Below, piece after piece: positions 39,801-48,505 of a stretch of DNA of 64,000 bases. The notes beneath the pieces were generated by a model. That model made no database searches. It was not told where the DNA came from and saw only the letters and a program-made list of their open reading frames with translations. Both the position numbers and the translations under genes were made by a program. Each line of letters starts with the position of its first letter. The first letter of the stretch is position 1. The stretch is from JACVRW01 sp963827065 (GTDB taxonomy: Bacteria; Actinomycetota; Thermoleophilia; Solirubrobacterales; Thermoleophilaceae): NCBI GenBank assembly GCA_963827065.1, contig CAWGZM010000005.1:1-64000 (forward strand), in the 5' to 3' direction.

Positions 39801-40838
39801 ATGCTCCGTGCCCTCGGCGCCCCGCTGGCCTGCCTCGCCGCGCTCGTTGTGGCCGCTCCCGCCTGGGGCGCCCAGCCTGATCCGGTCGATCACACGAAGC
39901 CGGCGGCTCCGGACGGCACGCCGATGTGCGCCGACTGGGTCCACGCGAGCTACACGGTGGAGCGCGGCGGTCGCAGCTGGCCGACCTGGCACCCGCCGCG
40001 TGATCCGCGCTACCGCTGCGCGTTCGGGCACGAGCACGGCTCGAACCCGCGCGCCTTTGCCCACTTCGAGCGCACGGGCATGCCCGCGCTCGGCCACATC
40101 GGCGCGTTCGCGGGCAGCGACGAGGCGCACGCCGGCTTCAAGGTCTTCGTGGTCAACCGCGACCGCAAGGGGCTCGCGTGGATGGTCGTTCTGCACCAGG
40201 GATCGGGGTCGCCGCGGCGCGGAGTCGTCCGCTTCCACTCGCTCGAGATCTGGCTGTTCAAGCGCACGGGCGGACGCCTCGTCGCGCACACGCGCCACAT
40301 GGCGGACTTCGGCGAGGCGCTGCCCAACTGCCCCGGAACGAAGCTGCGCGCGAGCATGCGGCTCCTGCCGAGCCCGGCCTGCGAGTCGGTCTACGAGGAG
40401 TGGGACACCGCCTTCGACGTCGGCGGTGTGTTTCGCGGCCGGCCCGGCTTCGGGATCGACAACGCGATCACCCAGTTCGACGCGGCCGCGCCCGACCGGG
40501 TCATCTTCAACAAGGGCTTCGCCTGCGGCCCGAACGATCCCGCCGGCTGGGACTCGTACTGCAAGGGCGACAAGCGAGCGGTCTTCCACCCGCGCTGGGT
40601 CGTCGAGAACAGCGGCCGCAGCCGCTTCCGCACCGACCCCTACGGCGGCCGCTCGCCCGCCGGCCTCCTGCAGGTCGTGTCGAGACGCCTGCGGGTAGAC
40701 CAGTCGGGCGAGTGCTGTGGTGTCGAGAACGCGTTCGTTATGGAGCAGCCGAGCGACGGTGGGATCTACCGCGCCGGCCGCGGTCGGGGCTCGAAGAACT
40801 TCGAGTTCCCGGGGTACTGCGTTCTCAGGACGAACTAG
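39801..40838 (+). CDS. secreted hypothetical protein
   Basis: A 345-residue protein with a signal peptide (LRALGAPLACLAALVVAAPAWGAQ). The mature part contains PMCADWVHASYTVERGGRSWPTWHPPRDPRYRCAFGHEHGSNP and MPALGHIGAFAGSDEAHAGFKVFVVN, with clustered His/Cys residues (FGHEHG, FVVNRD) and several conserved-looking Cys pairs (NCPGTK, ACGPND, SYCKGD, GECCG), consistent with a disulphide-stabilised extracellular protein. I do not recognise the family. It stands after the remnant patch and has its own start 20 bases beyond it. Confidence 0.6.
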   Translation: MLRALGAPLACLAALVVAAPAWGAQPDPVDHTKPAAPDGTPMCADWVHASYTVERGGRSWPTWHPPRDPRYRCAFGHEHGSNPRAFAHFERTGMPALGHIGAFAGSDEAHAGFKVFVVNRDRKGLAWMVVLHQGSGSPRRGVVRFHSLEIWLFKRTGGRLVAHTRHMADFGEALPNCPGTKLRASMRLLPSPACESVYEEWDTAFDVGGVFRGRPGFGIDNAITQFDAAAPDRVIFNKGFACGPNDPAGWDSYCKGDKRAVFHPRWVVENSGRSRFRTDPYGGRSPAGLLQVVSRRLRVDQSGECCGVENAFVMEQPSDGGIYRAGRGRGSKNFEFPGYCVLRTN

Positions 40839-41221
40839 TTCCTGCGCGCCAGCCAGATCACCGCGGTGATGAAGCAGAACGCGAACACCGCGCAGAGCAC
40901 GCTCAGGGTCGTGTTGGGATCTCCCTGGGCGACCGTGACGAGCCACCAGCCTGGCAAGAGCCACGCCATGATGGCGCCGGCGAAGGCGACCGAGCGCGTG
41001 TAGAGCGAGCGGATCCTCTCGTCGCCCGTGCCGCTCATCACCTCGAGTACGTTCGATCGCTGCCGGCCGAAGTGCACCACCGCGATGAACGCGGTCATGA
41101 CGAGCGCGAACGGCCAGGCCGCCTTGAAGCCCTCCGTCACCCAGAACACCGCAGTCGCCGCCGCGCTGATCAGCGCCATGCCGGCCACCTGAACGCTCCA
41201 GTTGTTCATCGCTTCGTTCAT
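40835..41221 (-). CDS. small membrane protein paired with XRE regulator
   Basis: A 128-residue protein with four membrane helices (VAGMALISAAATAVFWV, AWPFALVMTAFIAVVHF, SVAFAGAIMAWLLPGWWLV, LCAVFAFCFITAVIWLA) and a polar loop after helix 2 (GRQRSNVLEVMSGTGDERIRSLYTRS). The family is unnamed to me. Its start overlaps the stop of the XRE regulator (ATGA), so the pair is one transcript; small HTH genes next to membrane proteins of this type are widespread and of unknown function. Confidence 0.7.
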   Translation of the reverse strand: MNEAMNNWSVQVAGMALISAAATAVFWVTEGFKAAWPFALVMTAFIAVVHFGRQRSNVLEVMSGTGDERIRSLYTRSVAFAGAIMAWLLPGWWLVTVAQGDPNTTLSVLCAVFAFCFITAVIWLARRN

Positions 41222-41421
41222 CTCGAATCTCCGTTGTCCGAAAACATCTCCTCCACGCTCGTCCCGAAGTGGCGGGCGAGCGCGATCGCGAGCGGCAGCG
41301 AGGGGAGGTAGCGGCCGGTCTCGATCGCGTTGATCGTCTGCCGCGACACCCCCATCGCCTGGGCGAGTGCGGCCTGTGAGAGCCCCTGCTCGGCTCGCCG
41401 CTCGCGCACGTCGTTGTCCAT
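41218..41421 (-). CDS. small XRE-family (Cro/CI-like) regulator
   Basis: A 67-residue single HTH_3 domain: DVRERRAEQGLSQAALAQAMGVSRQTINAIETGRYLPSLPLAIALARHFGTSVEEMFS, the YozG-like group. ATG 41421 is chosen because a concentric palindrome with promoter elements ends just before it. It is coupled to the membrane-protein gene and divergent from a RibD-like reductase gene. Confidence 0.88.
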   Translation of the reverse strand: MDNDVRERRAEQGLSQAALAQAMGVSRQTINAIETGRYLPSLPLAIALARHFGTSVEEMFSDNGDSR

Positions 41422-41424
41422 CGG

Positions 41425-41469
41425 TGTAAAGCTAGCTTGACATCGGCGCGGTGTCAAGTCAACTTTACA
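41425..41469. promoter_or_regulatory. 45-bp concentric palindrome with two face-to-face promoters
   Basis: TGTAAAG (41425-41431) pairs with CTTTACA (41463-41469), and TTGACA (41437-41442) pairs with TGTCAA (41452-41457), about the same axis at 41447. Each TTGACA reads as a -35 box on one strand, so the operator carries overlapping divergent promoters; the XRE mRNA would begin close to its ATG. Confidence 0.65.
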
Positions 41470-41486
41470 TCGGTACGCTCCCCGGC

Positions 41487-42227
41487 GTGCAGCTGATCCA
41501 TCCCGAGCGCCGCCCCACCTCGCCCGAGGAGCTGGCGAGTGGCATGCGGCTGTCAGAGCTGGCGCCTCCCGGCAGACCCTGGCTCGGGCTCAACATGGTC
41601 TCGAGCCTCGACGGCAAGGCGACGATCGAGTGGCGCACCAAAGGCCTCTCGTCGGAGCTCGACCGGCGGCTCTTCCATCACCTCCGCACGCAGGCCGATG
41701 CCGTGATGGTCGGCGCGGGCACAATGCGCGCGGAGCGCTACGGGCGCATGACGAAGTCGGAGCAGCTGCGCGAGAAGCGCGTGGCCGAGGGCCTCGCTTC
41801 GGATCCGCTCGCCGTGATTGTGAGCGGGCGCCTCGACCTCCCCGCCGACCTGCCGATCCTGAACGAGCCCGAGCAGCGAGTGGTCATCGCCACCGGTTCC
41901 GACGCAACCTTGCCAGGCCTCGGCGCGCAGGTCGAGTACGCCCGCGTGGGCGATGACCTGCCGCGCCTGCTGGCCCACCTCGAGGAGGCGCACGGCGTCC
42001 GCTCGGTGCTCTGCGAGGGGGGCCCGATGCTCAACTCGTACCTGTTCGCCGCCGGGCTCGTGGACGAGCTCTTCCTCTCGCTGAGCCCGAAGGTGGCCGG
42101 CGGCGCCGCGGCGCTGACGATCGTGGCCGGACGCGAGCTGGTGGAGCCGGCCGAGTTCGAGCTCGTCTCGGTCGCCGAGGGCGACGGCGATCTCTTCACG
42201 CGCTGGCGCGTGCGCCGGCCTGCCTAG
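41487..42227 (+). CDS. RibD C-terminal/dihydrofolate-reductase-like pyrimidine reductase
   Basis: A 246-residue NADPH-dependent reductase of the RibD_C family. Motifs: GLNMVSSLDGKATIEWRTKGLSSELDRRLFHHLRTQADAVMVGAGTMRAERYG (substrate/NADPH-binding start) and VRSVLCEGGPMLNSYLFAAGLVDELFLSLSPKVAGG. There is no deaminase domain, and no other riboflavin gene is nearby, so it may act on a pterin or flavin-like compound other than the riboflavin intermediate. The start is GTG 41487, 18 bases after the divergent palindrome. Confidence 0.82.
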   Translation: MQLIHPERRPTSPEELASGMRLSELAPPGRPWLGLNMVSSLDGKATIEWRTKGLSSELDRRLFHHLRTQADAVMVGAGTMRAERYGRMTKSEQLREKRVAEGLASDPLAVIVSGRLDLPADLPILNEPEQRVVIATGSDATLPGLGAQVEYARVGDDLPRLLAHLEEAHGVRSVLCEGGPMLNSYLFAAGLVDELFLSLSPKVAGGAAALTIVAGRELVEPAEFELVSVAEGDGDLFTRWRVRRPA

Positions 42228-42291
42228 ACGCTGCAGAAACCCTTGCAGGCGTCGCTGATTCGCGGCCCCGTCGCTACTAATGGTCGTCCTC

Positions 42292-43116
42292 ATGGCGACT
42301 GTGAAAGCACGTCCCGCCGCGGCGGGCGAGGAGCGCCGGCGCGCCCCCGAGGGCGAGGTGCCGGTTGTCGAGTTCCGCAACGTGACGAAGGTCTACGACG
42401 GCGGCTCGGTCGCCGTCGACCAGATCTCGATGCGTATCGGGCGCGGCGAGTTCGTCTTCCTCGTCGGGCCCACCGGCTGCGGGAAGTCGACCTGCATCCG
42501 CTTGCTGCAGAAGGAGCTCGAGCCGAGCAAGGGCGAGATCGCGATCGCGGGCCGCACGCTCGGCGAGATCCCGCGCGGGCGCGTGCCGTATCTGCGCCGC
42601 AACATCGGGGTCGTGTTCCAGGACTACAAGCTGCTGCCGAACCGCACCGTCTACGACAACGTGGCCTACTCGCTCCAGGTGATCGGCGAGGGGCGCCAGC
42701 AGATCCGCCGCAAGGTGCCGGACATCCTGCGCCTCGTCGGCCTGTCGACAAAGCTCCACAACTTCCCCGACGAGCTGTCGGGCGGCGAGCAGCAGCGCGT
42801 CTCGATCGCGCGCGCGTTCGTCAACCATCCGCCCCTCCTGCTCGCCGACGAGCCCACCGGCAACCTCGACCCCGAGACCTCAATCGGGATCATGCAGCTG
42901 ATCTACCGGATCAACCGGACCGGCACGACCGTCGTGGTGGCCACCCACGACAAGGAGATGGTCGACAAGATGCGCCGGCGGGTGGTCGAGCTGCGCGAGG
43001 GCCGCCTGGTGCGCGACGAGAAGTCCGGCCTCTACCGGCCCGACGAGTCGACGACCGAGTTCGCGATCAGGCTGCGCGGCGAGCTCGGCGTGGGGGTCGA
43101 GGGCCACCCGAACTGA
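42292..43116 (+). CDS. ftsE: cell-division ABC ATPase FtsE
   Basis: ATPase partner of FtsX that activates peptidoglycan hydrolases at the septum; 274 residues. Walker A GPTGCGKSTC, Q-loop FQDYKLLPNRTVYDNVA, signature LSGGEQQRVSIARA, Walker B LLLADEPTGNLDP and switch His ATHDKEM. The C-terminal extension (LYRPDESTTEFAIRLRGELGVGVEGHPN) is typical of actinobacterial FtsE. ATG 42280 is an alternative start. The TGA overlaps the ftsX ATG by one base. Confidence 0.95.
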   Translation: MATVKARPAAAGEERRRAPEGEVPVVEFRNVTKVYDGGSVAVDQISMRIGRGEFVFLVGPTGCGKSTCIRLLQKELEPSKGEIAIAGRTLGEIPRGRVPYLRRNIGVVFQDYKLLPNRTVYDNVAYSLQVIGEGRQQIRRKVPDILRLVGLSTKLHNFPDELSGGEQQRVSIARAFVNHPPLLLADEPTGNLDPETSIGIMQLIYRINRTGTTVVVATHDKEMVDKMRRRVVELREGRLVRDEKSGLYRPDESTTEFAIRLRGELGVGVEGHPN

Positions 43117-44006
43117 TGCGCCCCGGTTTCTTCGTACGCGAGGCGCTGCGCGGGCTGAGGCGCAGCTCGGCGCCCGCGCTCGCCGCGCTCCTGACGGTGC
43201 TGCTCACAGCGCTCGTGCTGGGGGTCTTCATCCCGATCGTGCAGGCGACGACGGGCACCGCGAACGAGGTCCGCAGCCGCGTGGCGGTCGACGTCTACGT
43301 CAACGAGTCCGCCACGCAGCGCGAGCAGGAGGAGCTGCGCAGCGCGCTGGAGGCCACGGCCAACGTCAAATCGGTCGAGTTCATCTCCAAGGGCGAGGCG
43401 CTTGCCCGCGCGCAGGAGAAGAATCCGAGGGCCTTCAGGGAGGGCGCCGAGCTGCTCGGCTCGAACCCGCTGCCCGCCTCCTTCCGCGTGCGTCCCGAGG
43501 ACCCCGACCGCATCGACGAGATCGTGCAGCGCCTCCAGCCGAACGGGCAGCCGCAGCTCGCCGCGATCGACGAGGTGCGCGACCGCGAGGAGGACACCGA
43601 CAAGATCCTCTCCGCCACCGGACTGGTGAAGGCGCTGACCGCGGGCCTCGCCGTGCTGCTCGTGCTCGCCTCGATCGCGCTGATCGCCAACACGATCCGG
43701 CTGTCGATCTTCGCCCGCCGGCGTGAGGTCGAGGTGATGAAGCTCGTGGGTGCGACCAACTGGTTCATCCGCTGGCCGTTCGTGATCGAGGGCGTGATCG
43801 TCGGCTTCTTCGGCGGCCTGCTCGCGGTGCTCCTGCTGACGATCGCCAAGGAGACCTTCATAGACCCGCTCTCCGAGCGCTTCGAGCTGCTGGCCGCGCC
43901 GGAGACGATCGACTTCCCGCTGCTTGTGATCGTGCTGATGGTCGCCTGCATCGCCGTCTCCGCAATCGGCAGCGGCATCACGCTGCGCCGCTTCCTGCGC
44001 GTCTGA
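43116..44006 (+). CDS. ftsX: cell-division protein FtsX
   Basis: Four-helix membrane protein of 296 residues. Helix 1 is APALAALLTVLLTALVLGVFIPIVQA; the external loop (residues ~45-165, VDVYVNESATQREQEELRSALEATANVKSVEFISKGEA) binds hydrolase activators; helices 2-4 (LTAGLAVLLVLASIALIANTIRLSIFARRREVEVMKLVGAT, FVIEGVIVGFFGGLLAVLLLTI, LLVIVLMVACIAVSAIGSGITL) form the FtsX/MacB core with the conserved REVEVMKLVGATNWFIR loop. Coupled to ftsE. A peptidoglycan-processing S41 peptidase follows 44 bases later. Confidence 0.95.
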   Translation: MRPGFFVREALRGLRRSSAPALAALLTVLLTALVLGVFIPIVQATTGTANEVRSRVAVDVYVNESATQREQEELRSALEATANVKSVEFISKGEALARAQEKNPRAFREGAELLGSNPLPASFRVRPEDPDRIDEIVQRLQPNGQPQLAAIDEVRDREEDTDKILSATGLVKALTAGLAVLLVLASIALIANTIRLSIFARRREVEVMKLVGATNWFIRWPFVIEGVIVGFFGGLLAVLLLTIAKETFIDPLSERFELLAAPETIDFPLLVIVLMVACIAVSAIGSGITLRRFLRV

Positions 44007-44050
44007 GGTTTAGCGCCGCTTTCGCGCCCGCGTCTAACCTCAGCGGTCGC

Positions 44051-45226
44051 ATGAATTCGGTCCGGTCAGCCATCGTCGCCTTCCTGTGCGCGGTGTTCGC
44101 GCTGTTCGTCGGCATCTGGCTCGGCGGGCACCCCGAGAACCTGCCGGGGGCGCTGCAGGACGCGTTCGTCGACGAGGACCGAGCGCTGCGGGCCGAGGTC
44201 ATCGACACGATCGAGGACAACTTCTACAAGCGTGTCGACGAGGAGAGGCTCGACGACGCGTCGCTCAAGGGGATCGTCGACTCGCTCGAGGATCCGTTCT
44301 CGCACTACCTCACGCCGAAGGAGGCCTCGCAGTTCAACGAGTCGGTGAGCGGCGAGTTCGAGGGCGTCGGCATGAACGTCGAGCAGGACCGCCGCGGGCT
44401 GAAGGTGCTGCGCGTGTTCGAGGGATCGCCGGCCGCGGAGGCCGGCATCAAGCGCGGCGACTTCATCCTCTCCGTCAACGGCCGCTCGATCGCGGGCGTC
44501 AACAGCGACGTCGCCACGGGCCGCATCAAGGGCGAGGCGGGCACGACGGTCGAGCTCAGCGTCGTGACGCCCGGCGACGACGGGCCGCGCGAGCTGAAGG
44601 TCGAGCGCGAGCGCATCGAGGTGCCGGTGGCTACCGGCCGGATCGTCGAGCGCGACGGCAAGAAGCTCGCCGTGGTCGAGCTCGTGAGCTTCAGCTCCGG
44701 CGCCCACGGGATCCTGCGGCAGGAGATCGACGAGCAGCTCAAGAAGGGCGCCGAGGCCATGGTCCTCGACCTGCGTGGCAACGGCGGCGGGCTTCTGACC
44801 GAGGCCCAGCTCGTCTCCAGCATCTTCATCGAAGACGGCAAGATCGTGGCGACTCGCGGTCGCTCCCGGCCCGAGCGCGTGCTCGAGGCGGAGGGCGACG
44901 CGATCGACGAGGACATCCCGGTGGTCGTGCTCGTCGACGGCGGCAGCGCGAGCGCCTCGGAGATCGTCACGGGAGCGCTCCGCGACACGAAGCGGGCCAC
45001 GGTGGTCGGCACGCGCACCTTCGGCAAGGGGCTCGTCCAGGAGGTCAAGCCGCTCTCGAACGGCGGCGTCCTCGACATCACCGTCGCCAACTACTACCTG
45101 CCCGGCGGCGAGACGATCTCGAAAGCCGGCATCAAGCCCGAGGTCCGCGCCGAGGACGATCCCGACACTGACCGCGACGAAGCGCTGCCGACGGCGCTCG
45201 ACACACTGCTCGAGCAAGCTCGATGA
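44051..45226 (+). CDS. carboxyl-terminal processing protease (S41, CtpA-like)
   Basis: A 391-residue secreted protease: N-terminal membrane anchor (IVAFLCAVFALFVGIWLG), PDZ domain (about residues 95-180, GVGMNVEQDRRGLKVLRVFEGSPAAEAGIKRGDFILSVNG) and S41 catalytic core with LDLRGNGGGLL, the nucleophile in DGGSASASEIVTGAL and the Lys in GTRTFGKGLVQ. Placed between ftsX and rnr it probably trims wall hydrolases or division proteins. Its stop overlaps the next ATG (GATGAC). Confidence 0.93.
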   Translation: MNSVRSAIVAFLCAVFALFVGIWLGGHPENLPGALQDAFVDEDRALRAEVIDTIEDNFYKRVDEERLDDASLKGIVDSLEDPFSHYLTPKEASQFNESVSGEFEGVGMNVEQDRRGLKVLRVFEGSPAAEAGIKRGDFILSVNGRSIAGVNSDVATGRIKGEAGTTVELSVVTPGDDGPRELKVERERIEVPVATGRIVERDGKKLAVVELVSFSSGAHGILRQEIDEQLKKGAEAMVLDLRGNGGGLLTEAQLVSSIFIEDGKIVATRGRSRPERVLEAEGDAIDEDIPVVVLVDGGSASASEIVTGALRDTKRATVVGTRTFGKGLVQEVKPLSNGGVLDITVANYYLPGGETISKAGIKPEVRAEDDPDTDRDEALPTALDTLLEQAR

Positions 45227-46932
45227 CGCCGCGCCCCGCGCGGCTCGACCAGCCGCTCGTCGCCGTGCTCGAGAAGCGCGGGCGCTTCCTCGTGGCCGAG
45301 CCGCTCTTTGGGCGCGGGCCGCGGCCGGCAGTGGAGCCGCGCGACGCCGGTGCCGGCGACCTCGTGCTCGTCGGCTCGGGCAAGCGCGGCGCGCGGGTGA
45401 TCCGCAATCTCGGGCGCCCGGACCGCGCCCGCGACGTGCTCGAGGGCCTCATGCTCGACCGCGGCCTGCACCGCAACTACGCACGCTCGGCCGGCGCCGA
45501 GGCTGAGCACGCCGCGGGGGAGCCCTACGCCGCGGACGACCGCGTCGACCTCACGGCCCTGCCGACGTTCACGATCGACCCCGACGACGCCCGGGACTTC
45601 GACGACGCCATCTCCGCCACGCGCGAGGACGGCCGGATCCGCGTCTGGGTGCACATCGCCGATGTCACGGCGTTCGTGCGCCCGGGCGGCCCGCTCGACG
45701 GCGAGGCATACCGGCGCGGCACCAGCGTGTACGTCCCGGGCACGGTCGAGCCGATGCTGCCGGAGGTGCTCTCGAACCGGGTCTGTTCGCTGCGGCCGGG
45801 CGAGGAGAAGCTCGGCGTTACCGTCGAGATGGAGATGGAGGGGGCGGAGGTCCGCAGCGTCGTCTTTCACCGCTCCCGCGTGCGCTCGGATGCCCGGCTC
45901 ACCTATGGCCAGGTCGACGACATCTTCGCCGGCCGGGCCAGGGCGGAGGAACCCTGGGCCACGCCGCTGGAGGCCGCCCGCGAGGTGTCGGCGGCGCTGC
46001 GCGCCCGACGCGAATCGCTCGAGCTCGGCTCGGCCGAGCCCGTCTTCGATTTCGACTCGGAGGGGCACGTGACCGGGGTCCGTTACGAGGAGCAGACCGA
46101 GTCGCACTCGCTGATCGAGCAGCTGATGATCCTCGCGAACGAGCAGGTGGCCGGCTATCTCGCCGACCACCGGCTGCCGACTCTCTATCGCGTGCACGAG
46201 CGGCCCGAGCCGACGGCCGTCGGCTTTCTCGCCGAGCAGCTCGCGAGCCTCGATGTGCCGACCCCGCCGCTGCCGCGGCACATGACGCCTCAGCAGGCGG
46301 CCGACCTGTCGGCGGAGATGTCGCGGGTCGTGGCGCGTGAAGCGGGTGGCCGCCGCGCGCTCGGCATCCTCGTGCTGCGCTCGCTCAAGCAGGCCTACTA
46401 CTCGCCGCGCAATCTGGGCCACGCGGGGCTCGGTAGTGCCCGTTACTGCCACTTCACCTCGCCGATCCGCCGCTTCCCGGACGTGATCGCGCACCGCGCG
46501 CTGCTGCAGGGCCTCGGCATCGACCACGGCGCCCTGCGCACGCACGAGCTCCCCGAGGCCGGCGTAGCCACCTCGGCGGTCGAGCGCTCGGCGATGCAGA
46601 TCGAGCGCGCCGCGGACGACATCTGCCTTGCCTTCCTGCTTGAACGGGTGCTGTCGGAGGCCGATCCGGTCGAGCCGCCGGCATTCGAGGGCCAGGTGAT
46701 GGGGCTGATCGAGAAGGGCGCCTTCATCCGCTTCGGCGAGCAGGGCTTCGAGGGCTTCCTGCCGAGCCGCCGGCTGCGCGGCTGGTGGACCCTCAACGAC
46801 CTCGGGACGGCGCTCGAGGCCGAGGGGAGCGGACGGCAGCTGCGGCTCGGCGACTCGGTCAGCGTGCTGGTCGACCGCGTCGAGACGGCGCGCGGACGCG
46901 TTGATCTTTCCCCGGCCGGTGCATACTCGTAA
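45223..46932 (+). CDS. rnr: RNase R-type 3'-5' exoribonuclease
   Basis: RNase II/R-family exonuclease of 569 residues that degrades structured RNA and works with tmRNA. After an OB fold, the catalytic core has FTIDPDDARDFDDAISA (the four metal Asp residues), WVHIADVTAFVRPGGPLDGEAYRRGTSVYVP, LPEVLSNRVCSLRPGEEKLG, YCHFTSPIRRFPDVIAHR and, at the end, an S1 domain (FEGQVMGLIEKGAFIRFGEQGFEGFLPSRRL). The helix-turn-helix and first cold-shock domains of the E. coli enzyme are absent, as in short actinobacterial forms. Coupled to ctpA; smpB follows by 5 bases. Confidence 0.92.
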   Translation: MTPRPARLDQPLVAVLEKRGRFLVAEPLFGRGPRPAVEPRDAGAGDLVLVGSGKRGARVIRNLGRPDRARDVLEGLMLDRGLHRNYARSAGAEAEHAAGEPYAADDRVDLTALPTFTIDPDDARDFDDAISATREDGRIRVWVHIADVTAFVRPGGPLDGEAYRRGTSVYVPGTVEPMLPEVLSNRVCSLRPGEEKLGVTVEMEMEGAEVRSVVFHRSRVRSDARLTYGQVDDIFAGRARAEEPWATPLEAAREVSAALRARRESLELGSAEPVFDFDSEGHVTGVRYEEQTESHSLIEQLMILANEQVAGYLADHRLPTLYRVHERPEPTAVGFLAEQLASLDVPTPPLPRHMTPQQAADLSAEMSRVVAREAGGRRALGILVLRSLKQAYYSPRNLGHAGLGSARYCHFTSPIRRFPDVIAHRALLQGLGIDHGALRTHELPEAGVATSAVERSAMQIERAADDICLAFLLERVLSEADPVEPPAFEGQVMGLIEKGAFIRFGEQGFEGFLPSRRLRGWWTLNDLGTALEAEGSGRQLRLGDSVSVLVDRVETARGRVDLSPAGAYS

Positions 46933-46937
46933 GCCGA

Positions 46938-47411
46938 ATGGCGAAGAAGGGAAAGCGAAAGGCGGCGCCCGGCGACGTCGCGACCAACCGGCAGGCGCGC
47001 TTCCGTTACAACCTGCTCGAGCGGATCGAGGCCGGCATCGTCCTACAGGGATCCGAGGTCAAGTCGATGCGCCAGGGCGGCGTCCAGATGAAGGACGCCT
47101 ACGCGGAGGTGCGCGACGGCGAGGTGTGGCTGCACAACATGCACATCGCCCCGTACGGGCCGGCGCGCGACAACCACGACCCGGAGCGCCCGCGCAAGCT
47201 GCTCCTGCACCGCCGCGAGATCGAGCGCCTGGTCGGCCAGACGGCTGAGAAGGGCCAGACGCTCGTGCCGACGCGCGTCTACTTCAGCGGCTCGCGCGCC
47301 AAGGTGGAGCTTGCGCTCGCCAAGGGCAAGGACATGTACGACAAGCGCCGGGCGATCAAGGAGCGCGATACGAAGCGCGAGATCGAGCGGGCGCTGTCGG
47401 AGCGGTATTAA
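46938..47411 (+). CDS. smpB: SsrA-binding protein SmpB
   Basis: Delivers tmRNA to stalled ribosomes; 157 residues. Conserved OB-fold segments: ATNRQARFRYNLLERIEAGIVLQGSEVKSMRQGGVQMKDAYAEVRDGEVWLHNMHIAPY, then RKLLLHRREIERLVGQTAEKGQTLVPTRVYF and the basic C-terminal tail KGKDMYDKRRAIKERDTKREIERAL that mimics the codon in the decoding site. ssrA itself is 5 kb away at 52.25 kb. Its TAA overlaps the stop of the convergent nagA. Confidence 0.97.
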   Translation: MAKKGKRKAAPGDVATNRQARFRYNLLERIEAGIVLQGSEVKSMRQGGVQMKDAYAEVRDGEVWLHNMHIAPYGPARDNHDPERPRKLLLHRREIERLVGQTAEKGQTLVPTRVYFSGSRAKVELALAKGKDMYDKRRAIKERDTKREIERALSERY

Positions 47412-48505
47412 CCCGCGAAGACCTCGACGCCCCCGACGAAGGTGCGCGTGACGCGCAGGTCTTCGTCGAGGACCGTGATGTCGGCCGGGGCGCCCGCTTC
47501 GAGCATGCCGAGCTCGGGCTGCCCGGCGAGCAGGGCCGGCATGCGGCTCGCCGCGTGCACGGCGTCGGCGAGCGTCGCGCCGTTCTCGATCAGCAGCCGG
47601 ACGGCCTCATCCAGCGCGCCAACGCTTCCCGCGAGCGTGCCGTCCGCGAGCGTCGAGCGGCCTTCGCGGACCTCGATCTCCTGCTCGCCGAGCCGGAAGC
47701 GCCCGTCGCCCAAGCCCGCGGCCGCGATCGCATCGCTGACGAGGCAGAGCCGTGGCCCGGCCGCTCGCCGCACGAGCGCGAGCGTCTCCGGGGCGAGATG
47801 GACGCCGTCGGCTATGGCGGTCACGGTGACGTCGTCGCGGGCCAGGGCGGCGCCGGCGGGGCCCGGATCACGCGCCCCGAAGGGTCGGTGGGCGTTGAAG
47901 ATGTGCGTTAGAGCGCCCGCCCCGCGGTCGAACGCGGAATGCGCCGTCGCGGCGTCGGCGTCGGTGTGGCCGATGCGCACGGGGACATCGCGGGCGACGA
48001 GGCGCTCGATCAGGTCGAGCGCCCCCGGCAGCTCCGGCGCAAGCGTCACGGCGCCGACCGGTCCCGCGGCCATCAGCTCCTCGGCCAGCCGGGGGTCGGG
48101 CTCGCGCAGGCATTCAGCCGGATGGGCGCCGCGCCGGCGCGGCGACAGGAACGGGCCTTCGAGGTGGAAGCCGAGCACCCGGTTAGGGCAGGAATCGGCT
48201 GCGGCTGCCCCGCGCTCGAGCGCCTCGCGCAGCATCTCGGTCGGCGCGCTCGTCAGCGTCGGCTGGAACGCGGTCACGCCGGCTGCCGCCAGGGCGCTTC
48301 CGGCGGTTCCGTAGTCGCTCGGAGCGGCCGTCAGGAAGTCGACCCCCGCGAAGCCGTTGACCTGCAGGTCCACGAAGCCGGGCACCGCCAGCCCGGCCGC
48401 GCCCGCAGGCGAGAGTCCCACAGCAGCGACCAGCCCGTCCTCGACCTCCACATCGCCGGGCACCTCGGCGCCGCCCACGAGCGCCGCCCGGACGCCGAGC
48501 CTCAC
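47408..48505 (-). CDS. nagA: N-acetylglucosamine-6-phosphate deacetylase
   Basis: Metal-dependent amidohydrolase of 365 residues that feeds murein aminosugars into glycolysis. Metal-site features: PGFVDLQVNGFAGVDF, GFHLEGPFLSPRRRGAHP (Glu), HTDADAATAHSAFDRGAGALTHIFNAH (two His) and LVSDAIAAAGLG (catalytic Asp). The chain ends GAPADITVLDEDLRVTRTFVGGVEV, the usual amidohydrolase cap. It overlaps the upstream response-regulator stop by 4 bases, suggesting it is transcribed with the envelope-stress operon; nagB is not seen. Confidence 0.93.
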   Translation of the reverse strand: MRLGVRAALVGGAEVPGDVEVEDGLVAAVGLSPAGAAGLAVPGFVDLQVNGFAGVDFLTAAPSDYGTAGSALAAAGVTAFQPTLTSAPTEMLREALERGAAAADSCPNRVLGFHLEGPFLSPRRRGAHPAECLREPDPRLAEELMAAGPVGAVTLAPELPGALDLIERLVARDVPVRIGHTDADAATAHSAFDRGAGALTHIFNAHRPFGARDPGPAGAALARDDVTVTAIADGVHLAPETLALVRRAAGPRLCLVSDAIAAAGLGDGRFRLGEQEIEVREGRSTLADGTLAGSVGALDEAVRLLIENGATLADAVHAASRMPALLAGQPELGMLEAGAPADITVLDEDLRVTRTFVGGVEVFAG

